Positions 33,715-43,800 of a stretch of 64,000 nt of DNA are shown piece after piece. Numbering within the stretch: position 1 is the first letter of the stretch; every line of letters begins with the position of its first letter. Where the stretch lies: positions 154,504,559 to 154,568,558 of the forward strand of contig NC_081556.1 of assembly GCF_963082655.1 (NCBI RefSeq), given 5' to 3'. Made by a program: the position numbers and the translations under genes. This DNA is from Stomoxys calcitrans (lineage: Eukaryota > Arthropoda > Insecta > Diptera > Muscidae). Under the pieces are notes generated by a model. The model had not been told where the DNA came from and made no database searches. It was given only the letters and a program-made list of their open reading frames with translations.

Positions 33715-34079
33715 AGGCTCTGGATATTCTCAAACATCCGAACACAAGTTCTCCCATCTAAAGACCTCCAACATACCACCGTATTTATTGTCAGCATCGA
33801 TGTTATCCCTGAGCACCTATAGAATGGAAGCAGAATTAAGGGCGTACCAGGCGTCCGCCAGCATACTGCGTTCTTAATCCCGTATTCCGGTGTTATTCCT
33901 GAGTATGCTCAGCATGATGTATTCTCCCAGCTTCGTCGTAGCATTCAATTTAGCCTGTAGTAAAGATCTTAGTGATGTCGTGATCCCGGCGTAGGATTGT
34001 CTCCGGATTTTCCCAAAGTCCCGAACACAAGACCTTCTATCTAAAGCCTTTCAGCATACCTCTGTCCCCTACCAATGGC
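33715..34079. other. Unassigned repeat-derived stretch
   Basis: Two related segments (CCGAACACAAGTTCTCCCAT near 33748; CCGAACACAAGACCTTCTAT near 34021) show a local duplication. Function unknown. Confidence 0.35.
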
Positions 34080-34830
34080 ATTGTACTTTACTTTACTTTA
34101 ATTGGCCATTACATAAAATTTATTCCTCTAGTTGAATGTAAAATACATTTCTAAGGGCCTCGCCCTTCTGCGCTTCTTCTTTTATCTCTGACAGCCAGTT
34201 TCGAGATGTCGCTCTTCACTTGGTCATTCCATCGGAATTTTGGTCTTTTTCCTTTAGCATATTCTATATGGTCGCCTTCAAAAAACTTCTTTGCTGGAGC
34301 TTCTGCATCCATTCCGACAACATGACCTAGTCAACACAACCTTTGTATTTTGATGCGTTTAACATACAGCTCATACAGATAATACAGCTCTTGGTTAATA
34401 GACGCCTTTATTCTCCATTAACGCAGACTGGTCCCTATATTTTGCAAATTTCAAATTTGCCCATTAACATTCTAACATTAACATTCTATTAAGGAACAGG
34501 GGCAAACTTCTCACATATTAATGAGTGCAGTTCGAGTCAAGTTTAAGCTCGATGATAAGGGGCCTCCTTTTCATAGCCGAATCGGAACGGCGTGTCGCAG
34601 TGCGATACCTCTTTTGAGGAGAAGTTTTTAGTACCTCACAAATGTCGCCAGTATTAGGAGGGCATAACCACCGTTCAGCGTCATAGGCGGACATGCTAAG
34701 CTCTTCGCTACGGTGATCTCCATATATTTTATGAAGGATTTTTCTCTCAAATACTCCAAGTACTACCTCGTCTGCTTTCGCAAGTACCCATGCTTCTGAG
34801 CCATAGAACAGCATGGCATGTACATGTCAT
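34080..34830 (-). pseudogene. Non-LTR reverse transcriptase C-terminal fragment, split by a SINE
   Basis: Minus strand: AMLFYGSEAWVLAKADEVVL then GVFERKILHKIYG at 34820-34720; after the SINE, YELYVKRIKIQRLC*LGHVV, AKKFFEGDHIEYAKGKRPKF and RWNDQVKSDIS. YGSE-W-KAD-ERKIL-IYG and LRWLGHV are typical of the region after the RT palm in CFDP2/RTE-like LINEs. A TGA replaces the Trp of WLGHV. It may be the same family as 20230-22100. Confidence 0.7.
34447..34721 (-). mobile_element. tRNA-derived SINE with internal deletion
   Basis: The tail and body are present, but the B-box region is deleted: body sequence joins directly to GTTCAGCGTCATAGGCGGAC. Flanked by TATATTTT on both sides, a probable 8-bp target duplication inside the RT fragment. 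Confidence 0.7.
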
Positions 34831-34856
34831 TGTACAACTAGCAAATTTTTCTTTGG

Positions 34857-35595
34857 CTATCATCCCACTTTACAGGACATTCTCCTGAAAGAGACTAGAA
34901 GACTTGGATTTCAAATGTAAAGTCGGCGATGATAATTGGGTCCAAAACTCAGATATTTGCACTACTCCATACCTCTTTAAATCCTTTAAAACAGATCGTT
35001 AAAACCATTCCTTCAAAGGTGTTTGAAGTTGTGTAACTCTCTTGACATTCTCAGTTAAAACGGAATTAATTTTTCGAGCCAAAGAGTCATTACATACCGC
35101 GACCGTTTATTGTTTGGACTTTCCAAGATCCATACAGATGTCCATAAAACTGGCGCATATGCTATTTGCAGTAAACGGAGAGTTTAACTCTCTTGACTTT
35201 CTCAGTTAAAGTGGAATTAACTTTTTTTCATGCCAACGAGTCATTACCTTGACCGCCCATTGTTTTGACTTTCTAACAGCCATATAGATGTCCATAAAAC
35301 TAACGCATATGCTACTTGCAGTAAATGGAGACCAAATAATAGTAGCACGCGGCTCCGGTTCAAAAGGTCCTTTCGTAAGGTCAAATGTTGCAACACAGCC
35401 GTCAACGCCAACGTTTCCTCCCCAGCAGTTTTTGAATAATCCACACTAAAATGTTCGTTTTTCGGGATGCATCGGTATATCCTGTGTGGCATGTTGATAT
35501 TGTTCACCTCATGTATCCAGAAGTGGGCCTCATGGCCGAAAAAGAATTTTCGTTAAAACAGTGGATTTTAGTCGAACTGATGTCACAGAGCTCGA
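34857..35595 (-). pseudogene. Degenerate mariner-like sequence, copy 1
   Basis: Minus strand near 35545-35450: HEAHFWIHEVNNINMPHRIY then RCIPKNEHFSVDY. EAHFW is the mariner motif around the first catalytic Asp (usually DEAHFW); the Asp is replaced here. Within it, about 155 bp are tandemly duplicated (units near 35034-35188 and 35189-35335, ending GCAGTAAAYGGAG). A second copy of the whole block is at 35921-36430. Confidence 0.5.
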
Positions 35596-35599
35596 GTTT

Positions 35600-35912
35600 T
35601 GATGGTAAGCATGTTCGCCTATGAGCATGTTCGCCTATGACACTGAACGCCGGCGTTCGAATCCTGGCGAGACCATAAGAAAAAAATTTTCAGCGGTGGA
35701 TTTCACCTCCTAATATTTGCAATATTTGTGTGGTACTATGTCATGTAAAACTTCTCTCTTAAGAGGTGTCGCACTACGGCACGCCGTTCGGACTCGACTA
35801 TAAAAAGGAGGCCCCTTATCGTTGAGCTTAAACTTGAATCGGACAGCACTCATTGATATGTGAGAAGTTTGAACCTGTTCCTTGGTGAAATGTTAATGGG
35901 CAAAATTAGCAA
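35600..35912 (+). mobile_element. tRNA-derived SINE between the two mariner-like copies
   Basis: The head contains a short duplication (GCATGTTCGCCTATGA twice), B box GCGTTCGAATCCTGGCGAGA, a full body and tail AATGTTAATGGGCAAAATTA. Confidence 0.8.
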
Positions 35913-35920
35913 TAAGCATC

Positions 35921-36430
35921 ATCCCATTTTACAGGACATTCTCCTGAAGGAGATTTGGATTTCAAATGCAAAGTCGGCGATGATAATTGGGTCCAAAACT
36001 CAGTTATTTGCACTACCCCGTAACTCTTTAGATCCTTTAAAACTGATCGTTACAACCATTCCTTTAAAGGAGTTTGAAGTTGTTTAATTTCTTGACTTTC
36101 TTAGTTAAAACGGAATTAATTTTTTTCGAGACATTTCCCGCTCAACGAGTCAACACTGCCGCCAACGCCAACGTTTCCTCCCCAGTCGTTTTGAAATAAA
36201 AATGGACTGATGATACCATTAATCCATAATCCACACCAAAATGTTCGTTTTCCAGGTTGCATCTGTATATTCTGTGCGGAATGTGAATATTCTTCACCCC
36301 ATGTATCCAGAAATGGGCCTCATAGCCGAAAAAGAATTTTCGTTAAAACTGTGGATTTCAGTCGAACTGATGCCACAGAGCACGAGTTGAAATGGCAGAG
36401 TATACTGAACACTTTGCGCTTTTCCAGATG
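35921..36430 (-). pseudogene. Degenerate mariner-like sequence, copy 2
   Basis: Minus strand EAHFWIHGVKNIHIPHRIYR then CNLENEHFGVDYGLMVSSVH, closely related to 34857-35595 but without the internal 155-bp duplication. TTTACAGGACATTCTCCTGA marks the shared end of both copies. Confidence 0.5.
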
Positions 36431-37308
36431 ATGTTTGGACCAAATTTTGAACCAGTGCTGCCACCCCGAAAAACGTATCTCCTCTCATCACCCTCTCATA
36501 ATGAAAACCAGTAAAAAGTAATGCCTTGAATGTTTAACCTCGTTGCATGAAAATAGATTGTTATCAATATGCCAACATTGAAAAAAATTTTCTTACTACT
36601 GTATTTTTTGTATTCCGGATTTTTTTTTTTCAAATAACACTTCAAACCACTGTGCCATCATTTATACCGTGTTAAAGTTTTCTGAACTGTGCGTAAAGTC
36701 TTTTAAGGGACTTTTTCGCTTCTTTTTCTTTCTTTCTTTTTTTTTTTTTGCTCTTCCATGGAAAATTTTTGCCATTCCTGACTGGATCTCTCCCCTTTAG
36801 GAATTTCAATTATTTTTGCTGATTGTTGAAAGTTTCCAAACGAATTCATCGAGAAGAAAAGCAAAACGCTAAAACACAAAAGTTATGTAGGTTTGTATCC
36901 CGGCTGTATAGATGCGTCGCAATGTATGTGAGTGTGATTGTAGGTGTTCAAAGGATATGAGTAACGCAGAAATGTTTACAAGGAGGTTCTCCGGAACACC
37001 TCCCAGTTTTTACATCTATGTATATGTAGGTGTTTAGAATCTTTGGTAAGGGGGAAAAAAGTAAAATATCTCCATCATCATCATCATCGACACTAAGACC
37101 ATATGGCATACTGTGATGATGGCTTTGATGATGTTTTTTTCCTATGATGGTTTTGGTATTTCCTGTCAAAATGTCTGAATTTGCGTATGTTTAAATGTTG
37201 GTTACATATGTATCAATATGTCGGTGTGTACATAGTATGTAAGTGTGTGTAACTCCTTCTGTGTCTATGTGTTTGTAGTGGTGTTAGTGTTTTTTCAGTC
37301 CGCCATAC
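36431..37308. other. Intronic AT-rich stretch
   Basis: Includes an ATC-rich run at 37073-37090. Nothing else recognised before the transmembrane exon. Confidence 0.5.
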
Positions 37309-37503
37309 CTGATGTGAATGTTGTCCATTGCAGACACCGCCACTGCATACTCCAGTGCCAGGCACCTTCAGCTGCTCGTGCTTGTAGTCCGGCTGATAGG
37401 GTAACAGCATGCGTATCTTACCCCAACGATTGAAGAAAAGGGCTATGGCTCCAGCCCACACCATTAGAACGATGAGAACAATGCCTATTTCGACACCTCG
37501 TAT
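37309..37503 (-). CDS. idit: FNDC5-like protein, transmembrane exon
   Basis: A 195-nt exon (65 codons, phase 0 at both ends). The acceptor is TCATCACAG before 37503 and the donor is CAG|GTATGG after 37309. It starts IRGVEIGIVLIVLMVWAGAI and continues ALFFNRWGKIRMLLPYQP. This is one hydrophobic helix of about 20 residues followed by basic residues, so the rest should be cytoplasmic. VWAGAIALF with its flanks closely matches the MWAGVIALF span of vertebrate FNDC5/FNDC4, and it is the strongest evidence for the family. After the span come YKHEQLKVPGTGVCSGGVCN and GQHSHQ, the first cysteines of a cluster that continues into the next exon. The next exon downstream is 18.3 kb away. Confidence 0.9.
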
Positions 37504-38248
37504 CTGTGATGAGTTTAAGGATTAAACCAAACGGCATTCAATAGAAAGAAAAGTTTTCCAAAGTCAGAAAAGAAAAGAAGGAACAATGAAAAGAAAATAA
37601 AGTCAGTAAAAAGACGCATTAATATGAACCCATCAATAGGCATAGGACGAAGAAAAAAACAAAACTTTTGAAATATTGACAGTCAGACATAGGGGGACAA
37701 GGCAAAGGCCTTTATACAAAAACCACCTGCTACTCTGGAGACTCATCAGGCACCAAGGATAACACAAAAAAACCCTTGAGAACAAATAAGGGTTTTAATG
37801 CTTTTCCTATAAAGGGATCTGTCATATTTCAACATGCATGATAAAAAGGGACAACGTTGCTTTTAACCAGTTTTTTGACATAATGAAGGGGAAATATATA
37901 CATAATAGGGCTTTCCACAACAAAATTCGGAAACGAAAATTTTGATATTTTGAAATTTTTGATGTTTTGGTAAAACTTTGTGTAAAAGATAATATGAAAC
38001 CAGTAAAAGTGTTCTAAGTTTGGTCGGACCGAATCTTGGATACCCACCACCATGAATTCCGCCAAGAATGTTCCCTTGCTAACTGAGTTTGTATTTGAAG
38101 TATTATGGTCTCAAGAAGTCATATCGGGATATCGGTACTAAGGGGGCCTATATCAACATATCGACCGTTTTTGGGTCAAATATCAGCCAAATCAGGTAAA
38201 AATTTTTGGCTTCTAAGGGTTGAAGAAGTCAAATCCGTGGATTGGTTT

Positions 38249-38521
38249 ATGCAAATTTTGCCCATGAACAGGGGCAAACTTCTCACACATCAATGAATGC
38301 AATCCGATTCAAATTTAAGCTCAATGATAAGGGGCCTCCTTTTTATAGCCGAGTCCGAACGGCGTGCCGCAGTGCTATACCTCTTTGGAGAGTAGTTTTA
38401 CATGGCAAAGTACTTCACAAATGTTGCCAGCATTAGGAGGGGAAAACCACCGCTGAAAATTTTATCTGATGGTCTCAGCATCATAGGCGGACATGCTAAC
38501 CTCTGCGCTACGGTGGTCTCC
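38249..38521 (-). mobile_element. tRNA-derived SINE, B box deleted
   Basis: Consensus tail and body. The head lacks the segment between TCTGATGGTCTC and AGCATCATAGGC, which removes the B box. Confidence 0.75.
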
Positions 38522-38564
38522 AGTTTGGTTTATATGGGGGCTATACCTGTTTATGTTGGCCTGT

Positions 38565-38872
38565 TGGAGGCCTACGTAGCGCAGAGGTTATCATGTCGCC
38601 TGAACGCCTAGGTTCGATTCCTGGTGAGACCATGAGAAAAAAATTTTTCAGCGGTGGTTTTCCCCTTCTAATGCTAGCAAAATTTGTGAGGTACTATGCC
38701 ATGTAAAACTTCTCTCCAAAGAGGTGTCGCACTGCGGCACGCCGTTCGGACTCGGCTATAAAAAGGAAGCCCCTTATCATTGAGCTTAAACTTAAATTGG
38801 ACTGCACTCCTTGATATGTGAGAAGTTTGCCCCTGTTCCTTAGTGGAATATTCAGGGGCAAGAATTTGCATT
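38565..38872 (+). mobile_element. tRNA-derived SINE
   Basis: Head GGAGGCCTACGTAGCGCAGA, B box AGGTTCGATTCCTGGTGAGA, a full body and tail TTCAGGGGCAAGAATTTGCA. It lies 43 bp from the opposite-strand copy. Confidence 0.8.
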
Positions 38873-39364
38873 TTGGATCTGTTTGTAGACTAATTCGGAT
38901 CATACTTGGCATGAATGTTGAAAGTCATAGTTCGAGTCATTGTACAAAATTTCGAAATCGCATGAAATTTAAGGCTTCTAAGGGCTCTGGAAGTCAATTC
39001 AAATTTGGGAGGCCATATCGAAATCTGAACCGATATGGCCCAGTTGCAATCCCCAACGACCTACGTCAATAAGAAGTATCTGAACAAAATTTCAAGCGTC
39101 TAGCTTTACGCGTTCGAATGCTATCGTGGTTTCGACAGACGAACGAACAGGCATGGCTAGATCGACTCAAAGTGTGGAGATGATCCAAAAGATTTGTACT
39201 TTATAGGGTCTTAGATCAATATTTCGAGGTGATACAAACGGAATGACTAGATATGTATACCCCCATCCTATGGTGGTGGGTATCAAAATAACTTTTTTAT
39301 AATTGGACTATGGAAAACGGTGGGTAATACTAGCCCGATGTGGTTGTTATTTGGACTGAACAAA

Positions 39365-39599
39365 GAGGGAGTGCCAGAGGAAATACATAGCCAAGAAAAC
39401 CAAAACTAATAAATTTATTCGTAATAAAGAAATGACATATAGTCCACTTGAGCATGTAATATGTTTAAAAGATTTTGAAAACATGTCTGATTATTATGAT
39501 TAACATCGTTAGGTGTTAGGTGGACTATATGTCATTTCTTTATTACAAAAAAATTTCAAGGTTTTGTTTTTCTTGGTTGTATTTCCTCAGACCCTCCCA
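39365..39599. mobile_element. Foldback element or MITE with long inverted arms
   Basis: The left arm AGGAAATACATAGCCAAGAA ... GTAATAAAGAAATGACATAT and AGTCCAC (to about 39445) matches the right arm in reverse (about 39520-39592: GAGGAAATACAACCAAGAAA ... GTAATAAAGAAATGACATAT). Arms are about 75-85 bp around a loop of about 75 bp. No coding capacity. Confidence 0.75.
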
Positions 39600-39618
39600 A
39601 ACATAATGCATTTTTTTT

Positions 39619-39772
39619 ACTGGCAAATAATACTCATATTTTTATAGTTATAATCCCCACTTATCGTGGAAAACCCCATTTGACCCAAAGACCTCTAACT
39701 TGCAAATAAAACTCATATTTTTATAGCGATTTAAAAAAAGAACCTTTCTATCGTGGAAAGCCCCATTTCTCT
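39619..39772. repeat. Direct duplication of about 83 bp
   Basis: CTGGCAAATAATACTCATAT ... ATCGTGGAAAACCCCATTT is followed by CTTGCAAATAAAACTCATAT ... ATCGTGGAAAGCCCCATTT. The second unit ends about 20 bp from the stalk exon donor. Confidence 0.8.
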
Positions 39773-39793
39773 ATAGTTTATCTGTGTACTTAC

Positions 39794-39996
39794 CGTTGGC
39801 AGCTCTCTGTGTGTACCATGCGACAAAGAATTTGTGGCAGTAGAGGTAACACCATCTTCGTTGTATGCCCCACTGCCGTTGCTGTTGCTGCCTCCACGGC
39901 CGCTGCCAATTGCAGAGGCTCCTGCTCCGCCGGCTAATATTAGAGAACCTCCATCACCTCCACTGTCTTGCTGGGCATAGGGTTTGGGTGGTAAAT
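39794..39996 (-). CDS. idit: FNDC5-like protein, Gly/Ser-rich stalk exon between FN3 domain and membrane
   Basis: A 203-nt exon with acceptor TTTAG just before 39996 and donor GTAAGT at 39793-39788. The first two bases complete an Asp codon started in the previous exon; 67 codons follow and it ends in phase 0. It encodes LPPKPYAQQDSGGDGG, a Gly/Ala/Ser/Asn-rich run, and a Thr/Ser-rich end (VTSTATNSLSHGTHRELPT). It contains one N-glycosylation sequon (NGS). In vertebrate FNDC5 the equivalent segment is a short linker and is the region where irisin is released. Here it is longer and of low complexity, as expected for an exposed extracellular stalk. No protease site is identified. The frame is fixed by the neighbouring exons on both sides. 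Confidence 0.82.
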
Positions 39997-40427
39997 CTAA
40001 ACATATGTTTGGTATTAAACGTTAAACATTTGGTGAAAGTCCATCATAAGTCAGGCAGAGACAAGGGTAAACCAAATGACTGATAAACGGACAGACAGAC
40101 AGACAAGTAGAGCTGGCCAGCTAGTTAGTTGTTCTAGCTTTGCAGTCCATATGTCAGTCTTTTTGGGTCTGCTCAAACACATCAAAACAAGGTTTTGATT
40201 TAGGGTGGTTGGGGAAATGATTGCTATGTGTATATGTGAATGTATGTGTGTAATGATTTTTTTTCTATGAATTTATTATTCAAAGGATTCATTATATTAA
40301 TGACTTGTACAACATTAACTGCTATTTTTTCCAAGGGTCTTGTCTTGGGTCGTTTTTCTATTTTTTTTTTGGTTTACCATTTTTTTTTTGGTAATTTACT
40401 TCACCAGTATGTTTTGTATGAATATGA

Positions 40428-40458
<31 letters not shown>

Positions 40459-40469
40459 TGGATACTTAC
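39997..40469 (-). other. Intron between FN3 exon and stalk exon
   Basis: A 473-nt GT-AG intron: GTAAGT donor, TTTAG acceptor, inserted in phase 1. It contains a (CA)n tract on this strand at 40427-40459 just inside the donor, and T/A-rich sequence. Nothing else is recognised. Confidence 0.8.
40427..40459 (+). repeat. (TG)n microsatellite
   Basis: A nearly pure TG run 4 bp inside the intron from the FN3 exon donor. Confidence 0.95.
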
Positions 40470-40609
40470 CTAATGTCCTAAATATAACCTGACGACTGCG
40501 ATATTTCTTGCCCAACCAGACAGCCGAAACGACAATGGAATACTGGGTGCCCGGTGTTAGACGATCCAAAATGATGGCTTCACTGTTGCCGGCCACATCC
40601 TGCATAACC
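40470..40609 (-). CDS. idit: FNDC5-like protein, exon with C-terminal half of the fibronectin III domain
   Basis: A 140-nt internal exon. The acceptor is AG at 40611-40610 (TTAAGTTACAG) and the donor is GTAAGT at 40469-40464. It starts with the last base of a split codon, then 46 codons, and ends in phase 1. The peptide holds the F and G strands of a fibronectin III fold: AIILDRLTPGTQYSIVVSAV followed by SRQVIFRT, with the typical L-x-PGT-x-Y turn. The preceding VMQDV resembles the FIQEV of vertebrate FNDC5 at the same distance from that turn. FNDC5/FNDC4 are single-pass membrane proteins whose FN3 ectodomain can be shed as the hormone irisin; the Drosophila homologue is iditarod. Orthology is my inference from this exon plus the membrane span downstream. 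The exon carrying the first half of the FN3 domain should lie at higher coordinates, but I could not find it. Confidence 0.85.
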
Positions 40610-41070
40610 CTGTAACTTAAATTAATTCAATTTACCACTCAGGGCTTTTCAACTACGAACGCGTTTAAAATGTTTTTTCTATTATGTACTATGGGAATTT
40701 TGGGAATGGGTTTGTGTTTTTTTTTTTAAGAGCCTAGTGGGATTTCGGCGCGAATGGGTGCAGACAAGCAATAAATTAATTTGAACGATTTAACTCCATT
40801 GAAATTTTATTTTTTAAGGCAATAAAAGTTATTAAGTGCTGAGATTATTAAAGCTTAAGGCAAAAATAAAACAGGGTGGGCTTTTAAAGTCATAGCCCCA
40901 AGAAAGTCTTAATGGCAGGTCAACATAACGTTTAAATCCCTTGTGTCTAGTGATACATACGTACTTCCTAATTATTCTATCAATCGTATCTAGCATGTGT
41001 AAAAGTTGTACACAGCGTCTGACACACATGTAACAGTGTGTGTGAAAAACGTATGTTGGAATACATCTGT
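40610..41070. other. Intron upstream of the FN3 exon
   Basis: AT-rich, no exon seen. The missing first half of the FN3 domain is not encoded here in any frame I could read. Confidence 0.5.
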
Positions 41071-42324
41071 AATTATGCCCACCACCGAAGGATGGGGGTA
41101 TATTCATTTTGTCATTCCGTTTGCAATACAACGAAATATCCATTTCCGATCCTAAAAAGTATACATATTTTTGATCAGCGAAAAAAGCTAAAACGATCTA
41201 GCCATGTCCGTCCGTCTGTGCGTTGAAATCATGCTACAGCCTTTAAAAATAGAGATATTGAGCGGAAACTTTGCACAGATTCTTTTTTGTCCATAAGCAG
41301 GTTAAGTTCGAAGATGGGCTATATCGGACTAAATCTTGGAATCTCTCAATTTAAAGTTTTGGGCCCATAAAAGGCGCATTTATTATCCGATGTCGCTGAA
41401 ATTTGGGACTGTGGGATGTGTTTGATCCTTCGAAATTTTCCTCCAATTTGGCTCAGATCGGTTCAGATTTGGATATAGCTGCCATATAGACCGATCCGCC
41501 GATTTATGGGCTTGGGTCCATTAAAGGCGCATTTACTGTCCGATTTTGCCAAAATTTGCATTTGAAATGTGTTAGGCCTTTCGACATCCTTCTTTAATTT
41601 GGCCCAGATCGGTTCAGATTTGAAAATAGCTGCCATATAGACCGATCTCTCGATTTAAGGTTTTTTGCCCATAAAAGGCGCATTTATTCTCCGATGTCGC
41701 CGAAATTTGGGAAAGAGAGTTGTGTTAGGCCCTTCGACAACATTCTTCAATTTGGCTCAGATCGGTTAAGATTTGGATATAGCTGCCATAAAGACCGATC
41801 TCTCGATTTAAGGTTTTGGAGCCATAAAAAGCGCATTTATTATCCGATTTTGTCGAAATTTGGGACAGTGGGATGTGTTTGAGCCTTCGACATTTTCCTC
41901 CAATTTGGATCAGATCGGTCCGGATTTGGATATAGCTGCCATATAGACCGATTTAGGGTGCTGGACCCATAAAAGGCGCATTTATTGTCCGATTTGCCGA
42001 AATTTGGGACAGTGAGATGTGTTTGACCCTTCGACATTTTCCTCCAATTTGGCTCAGATCGGTCCAGATTTGGATATAGCTGCCATATAGACCGACTCTC
42101 GATTTAAGGTTTTGGGGCCATAAAACTCCCATTTATTATCCGATTTCGCCGAAGTTTGGGACAGTAAGTTGTGTTAGACTCTTAGACATTTTTCTGAAAC
42201 TTGGTCCCATAAATGGCTCATTTATAATCCGATTTCACTGAAATTTGACACAGCGACTTATGTTAGGCTTTTCGACATCTGTGTCGTATATGGTTCAGGT
42301 CGGTTTGTTTTTAGATATAGCTAC
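41071..42324 (+). mobile_element. DINE-1-like element, right end lost to a LINE
   Basis: Starts TGCCCACCACCGAAGGATGG, core CCGTTTGCAATACAACGAAA and a short GTCCGTCCGTCTGTG. About six units of roughly 150 bp follow (GCCATATAGACCGATC). It stops in TTTTTAGATATAGCTAC, where LINE 3' sequence begins. Confidence 0.8.
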
Positions 42325-43800
42325 TAGGTTAGGTTGAAAAGAGGGTGTAGATATTAATCCGCACCATGCCACTATGGACATACAGCTAAGCTAGTAATCG
42401 GCTTGTTCCGCGCTCTAAAATCTATAAAGTAACCTCTAAAAAGAAAATTTTTAGTTACGAATTCCGTGCTACTTACAAAATCCTTAATTGTTTCAATATC
42501 ACTCCCCTAAGTTGGTTCATGTCTGGTATTGTGTCTCCACCTAAGTGCCGGTATCTGTGAGACGCAAAAGCCGGGCAATGACATAGGAAATGCTCCAACG
42601 TCTCATCATCTTCCCCCGCATGCCCTACACATGCTATTACTTGCCGCACCGATTTTCCAAAGTGAGCTTGTAGTCCTATGTGTTCCGTTATGATACCAAT
42701 AGCTATACTGACCTCCTTCTTACTTCCATTCAGTGAAATCCTTGACCTATCAAGATCCGGATCACTCCATAGGTTTTTCGCAGTTCTACCGACTGTTTCG
42801 CTATTCCACAGTGTTACATGCGTTTGTCGCCCACGCCCTTAAATCGGACTGCGTCAACCCTAAAGGCTTCGGCTTAACCAAGTTTATTGATGGCAGGTAT
42901 TTGGCCTTCATCGCCAAATCGTCTGCCCTTTCATTTTCTTTACTCCGTTATGGCCCGGCATCCAAACGATTTTCCCAGTGAACTTACCCTCCTGGTCATT
43001 ACTGCCTTTATGACCATTTTACTGTCCGTAAAGATGTTCACATTTGGCGTTAGCACCACACCACTTCACGCATTCCCTGATCGCCCGGATCTCCGCCTGC
43101 AGGACCGTATTATAGTCAGGCAGTCTACAACAGATCTCAGTCCCTGGGTTCTCAATGTAAACCCCCAGGCCCGCTCTGTCATCTAGCTTTGCTCCATCCG
43201 TGTAACATGACCTTCCAGATGACAATATTAGGGTTCCGTTAATCCAAGACTGTGCCGCTGGCACCTGTGCCTTGCATTCGACCTCAAGGTTCATCCTAGG
43301 TATCCGATCGGAAACCTCTTCCCTTATTTCCAGGTTTCCTATCGTCGCCTCGATTATACCGCGATGGTATGAGCTGCTCCCATCCTCAATCCATTCTGCC
43401 ATCGACTTAAGACTCATAGCCGCTGCCTCACACTTAATCTGTATGTCAATGGGTCGGATATCTAGAATAGTCTCCAGCCCTCAAGTGGGAGTTGTCCTCA
43501 TCACTCCGCCTATGCCAAGACAACATGTTCTCTGAACTTGTTGTATGGTCCTAACGTTGCACTCTTTCTCCTTAGCAGTCCACCAAACTACTGTGGCGTA
43601 AGTAAGTATTGGTCTAATCACGCTTCTGTAGGGCCTATGGACTATCCTCGGATTCAGGCCCCATTTCGGGTCGTAGACCGTGCCCAACAAATGTGTGCCT
43701 TCCCAGTACCCTTCTGAACGCGAAACTTCCAATTTAGTTTCCTATCCAAAATCACTTCCAAGTATTTGACCTTGAGAAGGGGAATTAAATAATCCAGTTT
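42325..43800 (-). pseudogene. Non-LTR retrotransposon 3' part: RT thumb, RNase H, zinc-binding end
   Basis: Read on the minus strand in order: 43732-43490 has RSVIRPILTYATVVWWTAKE and VQRTCCLGIGGVMRTTPT (region after the RT palm); a TGA then interrupts the frame. 43417-43055 carries RNase H (SCYTDGAKLDDRAGLGVYIE, LQAEIRAIRECVKWC). A frameshift near 43050 leads to NIFTDSKMVIKAV. 42640-42487 has CVGHAGEDDETLEHFLCHCP then AFASHRYRHLGGDTIPDM and LRIL*, a Cys/His zinc-type end. The RNase H places it near I/LOA/R1-type LINEs. The 5' part is absent. Confidence 0.8.

Larger units (their letters stand above)
19010..37308 (-). other. Intron between transmembrane exon and tail exon
   Basis: An 18.3-kb phase-0 intron with donor GTATGG and acceptor ATTGTAG. 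It is packed with SINEs, two kinds of broken non-LTR element, mariner fragments and one large GTCC-rich DINE, separated by AT-rich stretches. No additional exon of this gene could be supported inside it. Confidence 0.75.
38000..39287 (-). mobile_element. DINE-like element containing two opposed SINEs
   Basis: Starts CAGTAAAAGTGTTCTAAGTT, then TTTGGTCGGACCGAATCTTG. It ends, in reverse, with AAAGTACAAATC and CCCCCATCCTATGGTGGTGG. Same subfamily as 3578-4223, here with the core end preserved. Confidence 0.75.
37504..39793 (-). other. Intron between stalk exon and transmembrane exon
   Basis: A 2.29-kb phase-0 intron. It holds a DINE-like element (38000-39287) with two SINEs inside it, a foldback element (39365-39599) and a short direct duplication (39619-39772). 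The stretch 37504-37999 is unannotated AT-rich DNA with no coding signal. Confidence 0.8.

Noticed and set aside
34080..36430. A functional transposase or reverse transcriptase
   Set aside because: Stops, frameshifts and nested SINEs interrupt every domain, and catalytic residues are missing or replaced.
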